This document shows, piece by piece, positions 54,600 to 64,000 of a stretch of 64,000 bases of DNA. Each line of letters starts with the position of its first letter. Position 1 is the first letter of the stretch. Both the position numbers and the translations under genes were made by a program. The notes below the pieces were generated by a model that saw nothing but the letters and a program-made list of their open reading frames with translations, ran no database searches and was not told where the DNA came from. The DNA is from Cycas panzhihuaensis (lineage: Eukaryota > Cycadophyta): contig CM041465.1 of assembly GCA_023213395.1 (NCBI GenBank), positions 125,309,741 through 125,373,740 on the forward strand. The letters run 5' to 3'.

Positions 54600-56340
54600 G
54601 GTGGCTAACAAAGTGCAGATCTCATTAGAAAAATGGAACTCCAATGAAGAAATAGCGGCAATAGAATGGACAATGATGTTGCATGCCTACTTCGACATCC
54701 ACTCAATGCTCTTGAAGGAAAGAAGATTACTTTCGCATCCCAATATCTAAGTGGTAACAAAGTAAGGTGGTTCAGACAATTTTGCAGAACCTGCAAGGAC
54801 TTGGAGTACTTTAAGTGGTCATTCTTAAAAGGGGCGATACAGAAGGATTTTAAAGGAAGTTGGTTTTGGACTAGTTTCAAGTGCAACAATGAATAAAAAT
54901 TTGCAAAGAAAACTAGATAACTAAAGAGGGCACATTTACAGTCTAAAGTTTAGAGACTAAAAGGAAAAATAGCCTCAATTTTTTTAATCTAAATCACAAG
55001 AATAATGTGATGGATTGGGTAGAAACACTTGAGAACTATTATGAATACACGTGTGATACAAAAATTGAAGTGTATGGCCCATTGTTAACATGCTTCCTAG
55101 AAAGAAGAGCTCTTGATTGGTTCACATATTAGGGTAAAGAATCACCTATGCTCTCCAATTGGGGTTGGTTTTGATCTGCATGCATCCAAGCCCTTTGTGA
55201 GGACATTGAAGCATTAAAGATACTTGACGAATGTGCAAAAATAGAAGAAAAAGCAGCAAAGGAAGAACAACAAACTAGTAAAGAGGAGGCCTCAAAGACC
55301 TTACATGAATAGGAACAAGAACCAGTTCAGACAAAACAACATGATTGCACAAAATAGTTGAAGCAGGTGCACATGACTAAAGAGTCTCGCGAGAGGCAAA
55401 TCAAGATCAAAGAAGCGACCCAAGGAGAAGTTACACAAGAGCAGCACAAAAACGTGGAGGAACAAGCCAAAGAGCAACTAGTGAAGGAACAAACCAAAGA
55501 ATCTCAACAAACCTCATGCAAATCCAGCAAGGTAGTCATTGATCTTGTGTTGCACATGCAGATTTCATTTGGTAGTTTCATTTGTCCTCTCTCATTTCCA
55601 AGCACCATAGTTGTAGAAAATCCTTCTTTTCTTTTTTCCATAGCCAGTCAACAACCTAATCCCCTTAGCTCTTATTTTATCGTAGGGCAAATCCCAGTTC
55701 CCTTTTACAAACCAAGTATAATGTTGTCCTTACACAAATTTTCCCCCTCTAGGATTTTCCCTCATCAGGCTATTCTAAACCATTCATCCTCACTTCATCA
55801 GGATTCATCACATGGTATGATGATTACTCCCTACAAAACCCCATTCGGTCCATCCCAACCACCTTCTTCTCCGCACTACCAAAATTGTTTTTTTCAATAA
55901 ATCCTTCATTTTCTCTGAACTGCATTCCTAAAAACCTATTAAACTCTTTTTTTTATAAAGAACATTTATCGCTAATCCCTTATCCACTCTTCTCCCCAAA
56001 GAATTCTTGTGGTCAAACACTTCACAAATTCTCATTCAAGTCAAAGTCCAAACTTCATCCTTCCTTTTTACACCTTCAAAGTTGTGGCGGATCACCATTC
56101 AAAATTTCGCTTCTTCCATTTTCTTTTCCTCTAAGCAATCATCAATTCAAGACCCATATGATCGACTCTTTTACAAATCTCCCAAATTCCATTGTAACAT
56201 TCCCCACAAAATTCCTTAGTATTTCAAGCACCTCTCATTCCATAAGCCATTCCATTACAGGACAAAATGTGCAAACACAAAGAAAGACCAGGGCAAGGCA
56301 TCTAAGGCACCTCACAGGTCCTAGGATTCCTTCACTATAG
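54600..56340 (+). pseudogene. gag: gag-like gene of the non-autonomous element
   Basis: A first part at 54666-54896 has LSGNKVRWFRQFCRT. A second, capsid-like part at about 55010-55250 reads DWVETLENYYEYTCDTKIEV, RRALDWFTY and, after a stop, a region ending DIEALKILDECAKIEEK. From 55260 the frame is rich in Lys, Glu and Gln (coiled-coil-like), and 55358-55897 is open for 180 residues, turning Ser/Pro-rich at its end. No zinc knuckle and no protease motif follow. The role is inferred to be particle formation or RNA binding. Confidence 0.65.
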
Positions 56341-56548
56341 AACAATTTACAACATCTACCTAGCCCCAAGAATGAGCATCAGCAAATTATGAACACTCCT
56401 CAGTAAAATCCAATAGAAGCTGCAAGATGGGACACAGTCTTCATGAAATACAAGACTCAGCATAGACAAACACTGGAAGAACCAGTCAAAGCTAAACAAA
56501 GCCAAGCAACAAGCAATTTCCAATACTGCGAGGGCGAAGTATTGTTTT

Positions 56549-56562
56549 AAGGGGAGAGGAAT
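56549..56562 (+). other. polypurine tract of the gag-only element
   Basis: AAGGGGAGAGGAAT directly precedes the 3' LTR. Confidence 0.88.
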
Positions 56563-57136
56563 TGTAGCATTCCCAAAAATAAAGAAGTTGGTTTTCTATA
56601 GAAAGAATTATTATTATCAAGTCAGTTTTTAAGAGGATTAAAAAAAGAATCATTTAATCCTTTATTTATTATGAAGTTGGTTTTTTTTTAAAGAGAGAAT
56701 TAGGAGTTGATTATCGAGAGAGAAAAATAAAGGCTATAAATAGAAAAGCCTTAATCATTTGTAAAACAATCTTGGAGAATTTATTATACTTGGGATAATG
56801 GCCACACACCATTAAGGCACATTCATGCCAAGTTGGAGTGTTACTCTCGCTTCGAAGAGCATTCAATTGTTGGATATTGTACCAAGTTATGTTATTCTAA
56901 TATTATTACTACTTCAAATTCTGTCGTTATTTATTAATGTATGGATGTTATACTACATGGATGGATGAACTATAACTGTTGAATGATATTTTATGAAGAA
57001 ATGTGTCTTGTAAATGTATGTTATCTATTGGAAATATTATCTCTATGGAGAATTACTAATGTTAAATGCATGAAATCTACTGTCAATGTCTATGATTATT
57101 ACTATTACCTGTTGCTGGAGATTTGGGCTTACTATA
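56563..57136 (+). repeat. 3' LTR of the gag-only element
   Basis: Collinear with the 5' LTR apart from small differences. It ends ACTATA and is followed by GTATT. Confidence 0.93.
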
Positions 57137-57141
57137 GTATT

Positions 57142-57910
57142 TGATATGTCCCTTAAGCCCCCCGATGCATGTCTGGGTAATGAGCTCATCCAGTATTCTT
57201 TCAGTGACCAAACATTGGAGGGCTTGGAATTATTTTGTGTAAGCATGACCTAAGCCAATTTGTTGTAATCGTGTAAGCTGAGCAAAGTAATCCCTATTCC
57301 AAAAGTCTTCGTATTGATCGATCAGACCTGCTTTAAGGGAGGCCCGATTATCGTCTGGGGTATCCATATAGACATTTCTCCACCAATGGAACCATGAACC
57401 ATTGAAGTGCTCTTCCATATAAGTGGAGTGAAGCTACAAAAATTCATTCCTTGTTAGATAGGCCATATGCCTGGAGGTAAATCTCCATCTATAGTATCCA
57501 ACTATAGATATCCATAGATCTGTCAAGATCAAATTTTTTTAAAAGAAACTTTGTTCCCTTGAGACCGTTGTCTAGTTCAAAATTCCTTTGACTTCTTTGT
57601 TGAAAGTCCCTTTGATCTCTTCGTTCATGGAATTCTTTGCCAAACTTCCTTTGATCCTTTTGCTCTTGGAGTTTATCTTTACCTAAACTTTCCCCCTCTT
57701 CTTGTTGTTTATATAGTTTTCCACTGGTTGAGTCTACTAGAGTACCAATGGCCCTTACTTCGTCATCCATGACTAATACAACATCATGTAGCTCATAAAC
57801 CCTTTTTTTGAGGAAAAAGGAAACAAAAAGGGAAAATGTTTTGCCTTTTCCCAATTGGATTTTCTTTTTCTAAGACAGTAGATCCTTTCTCAAGATGGCT
57901 TCAAAATGAG
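57142..57910 (-). pseudogene. gag: chromovirus Gag, N-terminal part after the nested insertion
   Basis: The frame 57230-57418 has MEEHFNGSWFHWWRNVYMDT, then AGLIDQYEDFWNRDYFAQLTR, matching the capsid at 6877-7130. Next (57489-57854) comes a charged region, SRTMDDEV-like at its start and rich in Gln, Arg and Lys, ending KKFDLDRSMDIYSWIL. A start methionine near the primer site is not certain. Together with 52850-53072 this is one gag gene split by the nested element. Confidence 0.8.
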
Positions 57911-57922
57911 GCTCTAATACCA
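57911..57922 (-). other. primer binding site, minus-strand chromovirus
   Basis: The minus strand reads TGGTATTAGAGC, one change from the perfect site. Confidence 0.85.
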
Positions 57923-57924
57923 AT

Positions 57925-58448
57925 TGCAGCGAGCCCATAGGGATTTACATAAAAAAAATAGCTAGCTAATGTAGAATATTGCAAAGGTATGGAAAAATTG
58001 GATACAATTGTTTGAAAATAGCGCAATGCAATGTATTTTCGGCATATATCTATATATAATAGACTAAATATCAAGTAAAATATAGTGAAATATGATGTAC
58101 AAAACTTACATATAAGGCTCTTATTCCTAACTTCCTCTCCAAGGCGAGGTGCCCTCTAAATTGCAATCCATTAGGCCAAAAATGCAGCAGCCTAGATTCA
58201 CTCGATGATGCCCTAGGAAGAGGCCAAAGATCCTCTTATATAGGCAAATGAAGAGATGCATAAGGGACTCAGCCAAAAGCTATAGAGAAGTCAACTAAAA
58301 GGCTATTTATTGGATGACCAAAATACTGCATGAAGTTAGTTAGGAAAAATGGTAATTATATATTTACTAAGGTTGGCCAAAATATTCTTGAAGGGTCGGC
58401 CAGACAACCCTTCAGAAGTCAGCCAAAACAGGGAAAGGGAATGTTGCA
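57925..58448 (-). repeat. 5' LTR of the minus-strand chromovirus
   Basis: The minus strand starts TGCAACATTCCC at 58448 and ends GCTGCA near 57925. It has a TATA-like ATATAAGAGG near 58235 and the TTGGAGAGGAAG box near 58130. It is related to the fragments at 780-1058 and 37760-38234. Confidence 0.8.
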
Positions 58449-58693
58449 TTTGGTCAGCGATCAAATCTATGGTTTGAGGTGATTCTCTCCATTTTTTTTG
58501 AAAGTTTTTAACTTGATTTTTCATGTGTTGAGGTTGTTGTTGTGTCAAGAAGGCAGATGTCTGGTTAAAATCTTAAGTGGATAGCGAATTCATGGAGAAA
58601 AATGCTTGTACATGCTTGGGCGTCACTCTATTTTGAGAAGCAAATTTCTCAATGTTTAGAGCGTTAAATCCGCTATTGTTTTGCATCTATGAG
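58449..58693 (-). other. unrecognised open segment cut by the LTR
   Basis: Directly upstream of the LTR the minus strand reads from an ATG at about 58688: MQNNSGFNALNIEKFASQ, later FLTQQQPQHMKNQVKNF and ESPQTIDLIADQ, with a single stop. It looks like coding sequence interrupted by the chromovirus insertion. I do not recognise it; it may be host or another element. Confidence 0.35.
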
Positions 58694-59152
58694 GCTGCCA
58701 GAGGATGCAGACGACTGTTGTGGTCTTAGATTTTTTATTGGGCATGTAGATCACTAAAAAAGTGCGGTCAAAGTTGTGTTTTTACGCAGCCTGTCTATAA
58801 CAGGACAACCCCTGTCACCATAGCAATATGAGAGCAAAGAGTAGGAATGCCATGGGGATGGAGGCAAATGGACTGGTAGGTGGAGATGGAGAGCACCAAA
58901 AGGGAACCAAAAGGACACTGAGGTGAACCCAATAAAATTATATCCATGAACATATCAACTTATCCTTACATGAAGTTGGGGTGTCATATTTAAAAGAGGA
59001 TCACCCTATTATTATATTATTCTACCTCTAAGCTAGCCAATCCTACATTTTCACTATTATTAAATATTCTTAAACTTAACCTCCTTAACCCTTATCCTAC
59101 TTAAACTTGCAATACATTAACCCTCTCTAACATGTGGTGAAGGCTCAACACA
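58694..59152 (-). repeat. probable 3' LTR of a second gag-only element
   Basis: On the minus strand TGTGTTGAGCC at 59152 follows a polypurine tract. The sequence after it is non-coding. The left end is not determined and no partner LTR was identified. Confidence 0.45.
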
Positions 59153-59168
59153 TGCCCTCCCCCCTTAA
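59153..59168 (-). other. polypurine tract of the second gag-only element
   Basis: AAGGGGGGAGGGCA on the minus strand is preceded by CTTTGAGGGCAAAGCAT, the same phrase that precedes the tract of the chromovirus at 10965. Confidence 0.75.
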
Positions 59169-59190
59169 GATGCTTTGCCCTCAAAGCATC

Positions 59191-60060
59191 CTAATACAAA
59201 AATATGTGTCCACCGCCTGCCAGTACAAGAATGTTTAAAGTGAATGAATCATTGTTGATACAAAGAGAAGAGGTTGTTGCTGCTACATCTGCTAGGTGAT
59301 GGAGTGGATGTATGTTATACAAATGTGTCATTCCTTGGAAGTGAGAAAAAAAGCATTGCCCTCCTGGTTGTTTCTCGTCATGGAAGAAGTGAGGGCCTAT
59401 GGAGTAATAATAAAGGTGCCCACAACAATAAGGTACCAAATATTCCTGCAACTTGAATGATGACAACCCATTTGAAGTAGACCTAGGTTGCTTCGTGATG
59501 CTTCCTACTTCATGCTGCATGAGGGAGCAATCATAGTCCTCCACTTTCTCCTCAGTTGAGTGGTCATTGATCTCCACTTCCTCTTTAGCTGCATCGTCCC
59601 ATACATGTTCATCTAAATTGGCCTCAATACTTGGGAGCTCATCATGTTCAGGTCCCATTTCTTGTTCTTCCTACAACACAATACTCTCTCCCAACTGGAT
59701 GGATGCCTGGTCCTTTACGTCCTCTTTTGTGGAAGCTTCAATAGTTAGGAAAGCTCCCATTTCTCTTTGAAGTTCCATCTTGAAGGATCCCCAATTTGGA
59801 TTTGAGTGTGAGTCACACCATACCCAAGCCTTTCTACGAAGACCCACTTGCAACAATAGCATAGCAAATATAATCTTGGCATAGTAATGCTTGAAGTAAT
59901 AGACATCAGAATAATCTTCAAAGAATTGTTCAAGAGTGACAACCAAATCATAAAGTTGAATGTGACCATCCATCCCAAATTAAGTGAGGTCAAGGTCATC
60001 ATTGTAATTGAAAAAGAATTGTTCAAAGTGAAAGTACTAATCACTAAGACCCTTTTTTTC
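59191..60060 (-). pseudogene. gag: gag-like gene directly before the polypurine tract
   Basis: The frame 59671-59973 reads MDGHIQLYDLVVTLEQFF, then VGLRRKAWVWCDSHSNPN, placed like the chromovirus capsid (tryptophan-rich segment). A frame change leads to 59191-59658, beginning MGPEHDELPSIEANLDEHVW, acidic, with a His/Tyr/Cys-rich second half (YCCGHLYYYSIGPHFFHD). It ends 20-30 bases from the polypurine tract. No pol gene lies between, so the element is gag-only or has lost pol. Confidence 0.55.
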
Positions 60061-60103
60061 ATAGAGTATGAGTACCTTCCTGTAAGCCCTTGGATCCTTT
60101 TCT

Positions 60104-60120
60104 CCCCCCCCCCCCCCCCC
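60104..60120 (-). repeat. poly-C tract (poly-G on the coding strand)
   Basis: A run of 17 C on the plus strand upstream of the gag-like frame, in a position comparable to the poly-C leader tract at 6463-6488. Confidence 0.85.
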
Positions 60121-61380
60121 AACACCTTTTTTTACTTACATATAAGAGAATACTTATGGCCTCAAGAGCAATGGCATACAAGCTAAAGTCCGAACGACTG
60201 AAAACTGTAAAAAATTACATTCTAAAATGACATGCAACTAGAAGACTTGACTTCAAACATTAATATCTACTACAAGAAAAGCCCAAAATATGTCATATGA
60301 TAGTCCAAATTGAAGCCCTCGGAACAAGAAATCTCACAGATCTGACAATTTAGAAAATGGACTCCTAGTTGCAAAATTATGAGATAAAAAAAGCATGAGT
60401 ACCTAAAACATGGACCAAATTTTGAATTATAAGGCCTTTAGTCCCTTTTGCCCTTTAGCTCCTGGTCGCTTTATGAGTGCATACGACCTTTTGCTTATCC
60501 AAATGGAGCTCCACAGACTTAGACCAATATTCGAAATTAATTTAATATCCGAAAAAACTTTATAAAAAAATTTACACAAGGTCAAATATTTGTAATCTAA
60601 TCGACCTTTAACAATGAACTGGCTGGCACACTAATCTCTGCAAAAATGTTCAAATTTTTTATTGATTTGATTACACTTTGATCAAACTTCTCCATGCTCC
60701 TGAATATTGATGATAATGGCCTGAGCGACTTTGTGGACTTCGAACTCAATTGGTAATTTGTGCTTGTAGGCAACTTCATGCGATAGGTCATAGGGACATA
60801 CAAAGCGAGCATCGCTCAAGCCTCAGTGCAAGTATATAGAGTGTTCGACCACACAGAGTGTTCGTCGCATACCCTAAGCCATTTGTGGCCTACATCTCTC
60901 AGAAGTAATGTTCCCATATACAATAAAAATACCCAATGACTAACCAAAGCATCGATCTTCCATAATTGTTATGGATTCAACAATGGTGTTACCCATGGAG
61001 TCGCCTCTGCATCTGAAGTTTATAGAGTAACACCTACGAATAGGTCACCCATGGATATTTCTCTGGTTGTGGTGTTCTTCCACACCGGGGCAAATGGAAG
61101 GGCCGACTTTGAGATTCACACGAAGGCATTGGAGTTTGAATGAGAAGCAACCAACTATTTGATTTTGAAATCGATATATCTCTTCAGGTGCACTTGAAAT
61201 TGGCAATCGACAAAATTAGTCAATTCAAAGTTGCATTAGCCACTTAAAATATGTTTATTCAATATCAGAGTTGCAAATTTTGGAATTGAACTATTAAATC
61301 ATCAACTACCGAAGCCATTTTGCATACAAGATGAAAAGGGTTAATGACATAAGGTCATTACATTAGTTGATTATTTCGAA
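60121..61380. other. mostly unassigned; possible integrase-tail fragment
   Basis: No clear gene. A minus-strand frame at about 60620-60790 reads KVAQAIIINIQEHGEV and NQINKKFE, which recalls the segment after the catalytic core of chromovirus integrases, but the match is weak. The rest shows nothing. Confidence 0.25.
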
Positions 61381-61389
61381 AAAGGGTCT

Positions 61390-61629
61390 TAAGTGAACTT
61401 TAAATTAGATCACTTAAGTGAAATGCACTTTCATGTGCATTATGTGTAATTTCATTTCACCTAACTCAAATGCTCCCTCTCTCAATATAAAAGTAAAGCT
61501 CAATGGAGGAGATTCATTCTTTACCTCCCCATTTTGTGAGAGCTACTTTCTTTCTCTCAAGTCTCTCTTGCTCCCATGTTTGCCTTTGTGTTTAGTGCAT
61601 GGAGATGAAGGATAGATCCACTCTTTTCA
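61390..61629 (+). repeat. 3' part of a plus-strand LTR
   Basis: A TATA box (AATATAAAAG at 61484) is followed about 145 bases later by TTTTCA and a primer-like site. The 5' limit is unknown. Confidence 0.5.
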
Positions 61630-61630
61630 T

Positions 61631-61642
61631 GTGGTATCGAGC
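61631..61642 (+). other. decayed primer binding site
   Basis: GTGGTATCGAGC resembles TGGTATCAGAGC with one base lost. Untranslated leader follows. Confidence 0.5.
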
Positions 61643-63361
61643 TTGCTTCCTTCATATTCCCCACTTGCACTTGCAATGGAGCCATCACTTCCTTCTCCCC
61701 ACAATCCATGTGGTGAAGGAGATTGTGAAAGTGAATTTAGAAATATTTTCAAGTTATTATGATAGCATATTTTGTATTGTTTGCTTTTCCTTTCTCTTTT
61801 GCAGGTTTGGAAGCATAATACAAGGAGTTGTAAGGCCCAAGGATTCCAATCCTTTGCTGGCCATTCATGCTATCTCATTCTTCTTTTTCTTTTCCCTTTT
61901 TGTCCATTTAACAAGGGAAATCTTTGAAATTTTTCCAGCATTTAGAAGAATGATTGTAAGGGGAGTTTTTACCCATTTTTTTTTAGAATTTTGAGCCATT
62001 GAAAATATCTATCATTGTATGCTCTCACCTTGCCCATATTGGGATCCTGGTGATCAAAAAATGATGGAAATTTCATATGGTATCATGTGTTAATGAGATA
62101 TTAGCAAGCTGAAATTTCTGCAGAAATACAATTTGATTACTGAACTTCACAGGTCTGCAAAATCTTCTACAGAGATCCAATTGAAGTGATTCCAACTGTC
62201 AAAGATGGGGCTCTGAGTCTACTTTCCAGTGCAAAACCTGGCACCTAATTTGGATGTCGTATGAGGAAGTTATTGCTGTTTTAGTGAACAGCAGTTATTT
62301 TTAGTAAGAATTCTGGAAAAATATAATTTCCTAACTTTACGAGTCTGTCAAAAACTTTCGAACTCATTTGGACTGATTCCACTTCACGAAGATGAAGCTC
62401 TAAGTCTAGTTTGCGACAAAAATCGGCACTCCATTTCGACATCGTGGGAGAAAGTTATTGCAGATTTAGTGAAGAGTACTTTTTTGTATTAACAAAAAAA
62501 AAAAAAAAAAGTGAAGAAAATTTCTTCCTTTTATAAGGCTTAAAAGCCCATTGTAAAAGTGAGAAAAAAAACACACGGATCGATTAATATCCTGTCCTCA
62601 CTCACTTATTAGCATTGCATTTCACACTCTAAAATCACTCAAAGCAAGCACACAAAGACACTTCAAGCAAGCACTCCAAAAGCACTCCAAGCAAGCATTA
62701 TTTTCAGTTAAATGTACGTTTGATGCAATTTGATAATCTTTTCACTCTTCCTAAAAGGAACGCATCACGTACGCTATTTTCCGCCATCTTGTACCTGTTC
62801 ACACACTCGCCAAGGTTGAGATACCTTGGTTGGCAGAATGTAGTGCCATAAAGGAGGTGTGGGTTTCAAGTTGGGACTGGACTAAACCGGAATATTGGTG
62901 AGGTTTGGTTAGCCATACCATCGTGCCTCAATCAGGGATCATCCTGATAACCAACCGAGAAAATTGAAACTTTAATACAAGATTAAAATATACCCGATCC
63001 AATATCCGTCATAGCCATGGGTATGCATGTACCACTCTTTAGAGGAGGTATATAGCTACTCATTGGTGAACTGGGTGAGGATTGGGAGTACCTGGGCTCC
63101 GTTGTGACTTGGATTTCATCACCAAGCAAGATTGCGGGTATCGCAGGTGAAGGCCAAATTAATTCTACTAGAAGCCTAGGCATCCCTTCAACAACCTCAA
63201 CTACACGTTGGACACAAGTTAGAGGTTATTGGGTTGATTACGCATCCTACATTCGAGTTTCAAGTTGTGTAAACCCAATGATGTCAACTTCTACATTGGC
63301 CTATAATCTTGTATATTGATCACTTACTTATTTGTAAAAAGTGATCCATAGTGTAATCACA
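61643..63361 (+). other. long leader-like region
   Basis: No coding domain was seen. It contains two degenerate units of about 185 bp (62105-62480), a run of 17 A near 62494, and short GCAAGCACTCCAA repeats near 62670. It may be the leader of the copia element whose gag starts at 63654. Confidence 0.4.
62105..62480 (+). repeat. two degenerate tandem units of about 185 bp
   Basis: Both units contain AGTCTACTTT or AGTCTAGTTT, then GGATGTCG or CGACATCG, then AAGTTATTGC and a TTTAGTGAA-like end. Confidence 0.65.
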
Positions 63362-63492
63362 ATCATAGTGCTTCTCATATTCCTGCTGCGTCAGGTTAAT
63401 ATTTGCCACAAGTGTTAGTGGCCAATTTTTATCATAGTGCTTCTCATATTCCTGCTTGCGTTAGGTTAATATTTGTCACAAGTGTTGGTGAC
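63362..63492 (+). repeat. two tandem units of about 67 bp
   Basis: Both begin ATCATAGTGCTTCTCATATT and continue through GGTTAATATTTG and CACAAGTGTT. They differ at a few positions. Confidence 0.88.
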
Positions 63493-63653
63493 TTTTCTCT
63501 AAGTTGCTCCCTTCATCTTTGAGCAACCATTCTCACTTCTTCTTCCTTCTTCTACACTACTTCATTACATTTCCCATTTGTAAATAGTGATCGGTCATTT
63601 ATTACCATCACTTTTATAGTCCCTTGTTCATTTCTTCCCTTCTAAAAGACATA

Positions 63654-64000
63654 ATGTCTTCACAGTTCAAGCAAAATGTGAGCGCATTCTAAAAGGAAAG
63701 AAAATTGGGACATGTGGTTCACTGGTGTCAGAAATGCTGCAAAGTATGAAGGTCTATGGAGAGATCACTTACAACCTACACCACATTGCATACGGCTACC
63801 ACAATTGCTTGAGGAGGTGCTCCAGCCTCCCATCGTCGTAGCTAAACGCCAATGGGAACTTGATGATGATAAAATCCGTGCGGGGATCTCGCTTGTCACC
63901 GATTATTCCTGCATAATCTCATTGATGAAGTACATGATACTGACATGGAAAGTTCTTGAAGTTCTTACGAAGAACTTTGACACTAAATCGAGACTTAGAA
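63654..64000 (+). pseudogene. gag: Ty1/copia Gag, N-terminal part, runs off the window
   Basis: It starts MSSQFKQNVSAF, then a frameshift near 63690 leads to a long open frame with NWDMWFTGVRNAAKYEGLWR, LPQLLEEVLQPPIV, WELDDDKIRAGISLVTD and WKVLEVLTKNFDTKSR. This is the shape of copia gag: a tryptophan-led N-terminus, then the W(E/K)L..D.KAR-like helix, then W..L...F..K. The 3' part lies beyond the window, so the state of pol cannot be seen. Confidence 0.65.

Larger units (their letters stand above)
53073..57136 (+). mobile_element. gag-only non-autonomous LTR retrotransposon
   Basis: Two LTRs (53073-53648, 576 bp; 56563-57136, 574 bp) start TGTAGCATTCC and end CTATA. The target GTATT is duplicated at 53068-53072 and 57137-57141. 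A decayed primer site and a polypurine tract are in place. The 2.9 kb internal part encodes a capsid-like region and a long charged and Ser/Pro-rich tail but no protease, reverse transcriptase or integrase. It would need enzymes from a chromovirus, whose LTR ends and polypurine tract it shares. It sits in the gag of an opposite-strand chromovirus. Confidence 0.93.

Overview
This window looks like plant nuclear DNA from a large, repeat-rich genome. It is AT-rich and most of it is decayed LTR retrotransposons, many inserted into one another. Most intact primer sites read TGGTATCAGAGC, complementary to initiator methionine tRNA and usual for plant elements. No rRNA, tRNA, CRISPR or bacterial-type operon was seen. 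A gymnosperm would fit the nesting and age of the elements, but I cannot prove the taxon from sequence alone.

Layout. 1-4.1 kb is the least repetitive part. It holds candidate minus-strand exons of an unrecognised host gene and a 1.2 kb miniature LTR element with a perfect target duplication. 4.1-14.0 kb is a plus-strand Ty3/gypsy element of a non-chromoviral family, called G2 here, split by a complete chromovirus (5812-11580, duplication TGCAA). 14.2-18.3 kb holds short gypsy pieces, two LTRs and an HSP70-like fragment beside a small minus-strand LTR. 18.3-25.3 kb has a minus-strand G2 gag, a plus-strand G2 integrase with a long 3' region, and a copia reverse transcriptase fragment. 25.3-38.2 kb has a chromovirus-type LTR, then a minus-strand G2 copy running from integrase to gag, then a deleted minus-strand copia element and the LTR and leader of a chromovirus-type element. 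38.2-46.5 kb is a plus-strand G2 pol region carrying a complete Ty1/copia element (41266-46531, duplication GATAA). 46.6-50.2 kb is a minus-strand copia. 50.8-58.4 kb is a minus-strand chromovirus whose gag was hit by a gag-only non-autonomous LTR element (53073-57136, duplication GTATT). 58.4-64 kb holds a second gag-only element, leader-like repeats and the start of a copia gag.

How the parts work together. Nothing here looks like a working gene set. The autonomous elements once encoded Gag, protease, reverse transcriptase, RNase H and integrase, and the gag-only and miniature elements would have depended on such enzymes supplied in trans. All pol regions carry stops or altered catalytic residues. 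The most informative recurrent feature is the G2 family, which encodes four zinc knuckles and a second gag-like domain between protease and reverse transcriptase.
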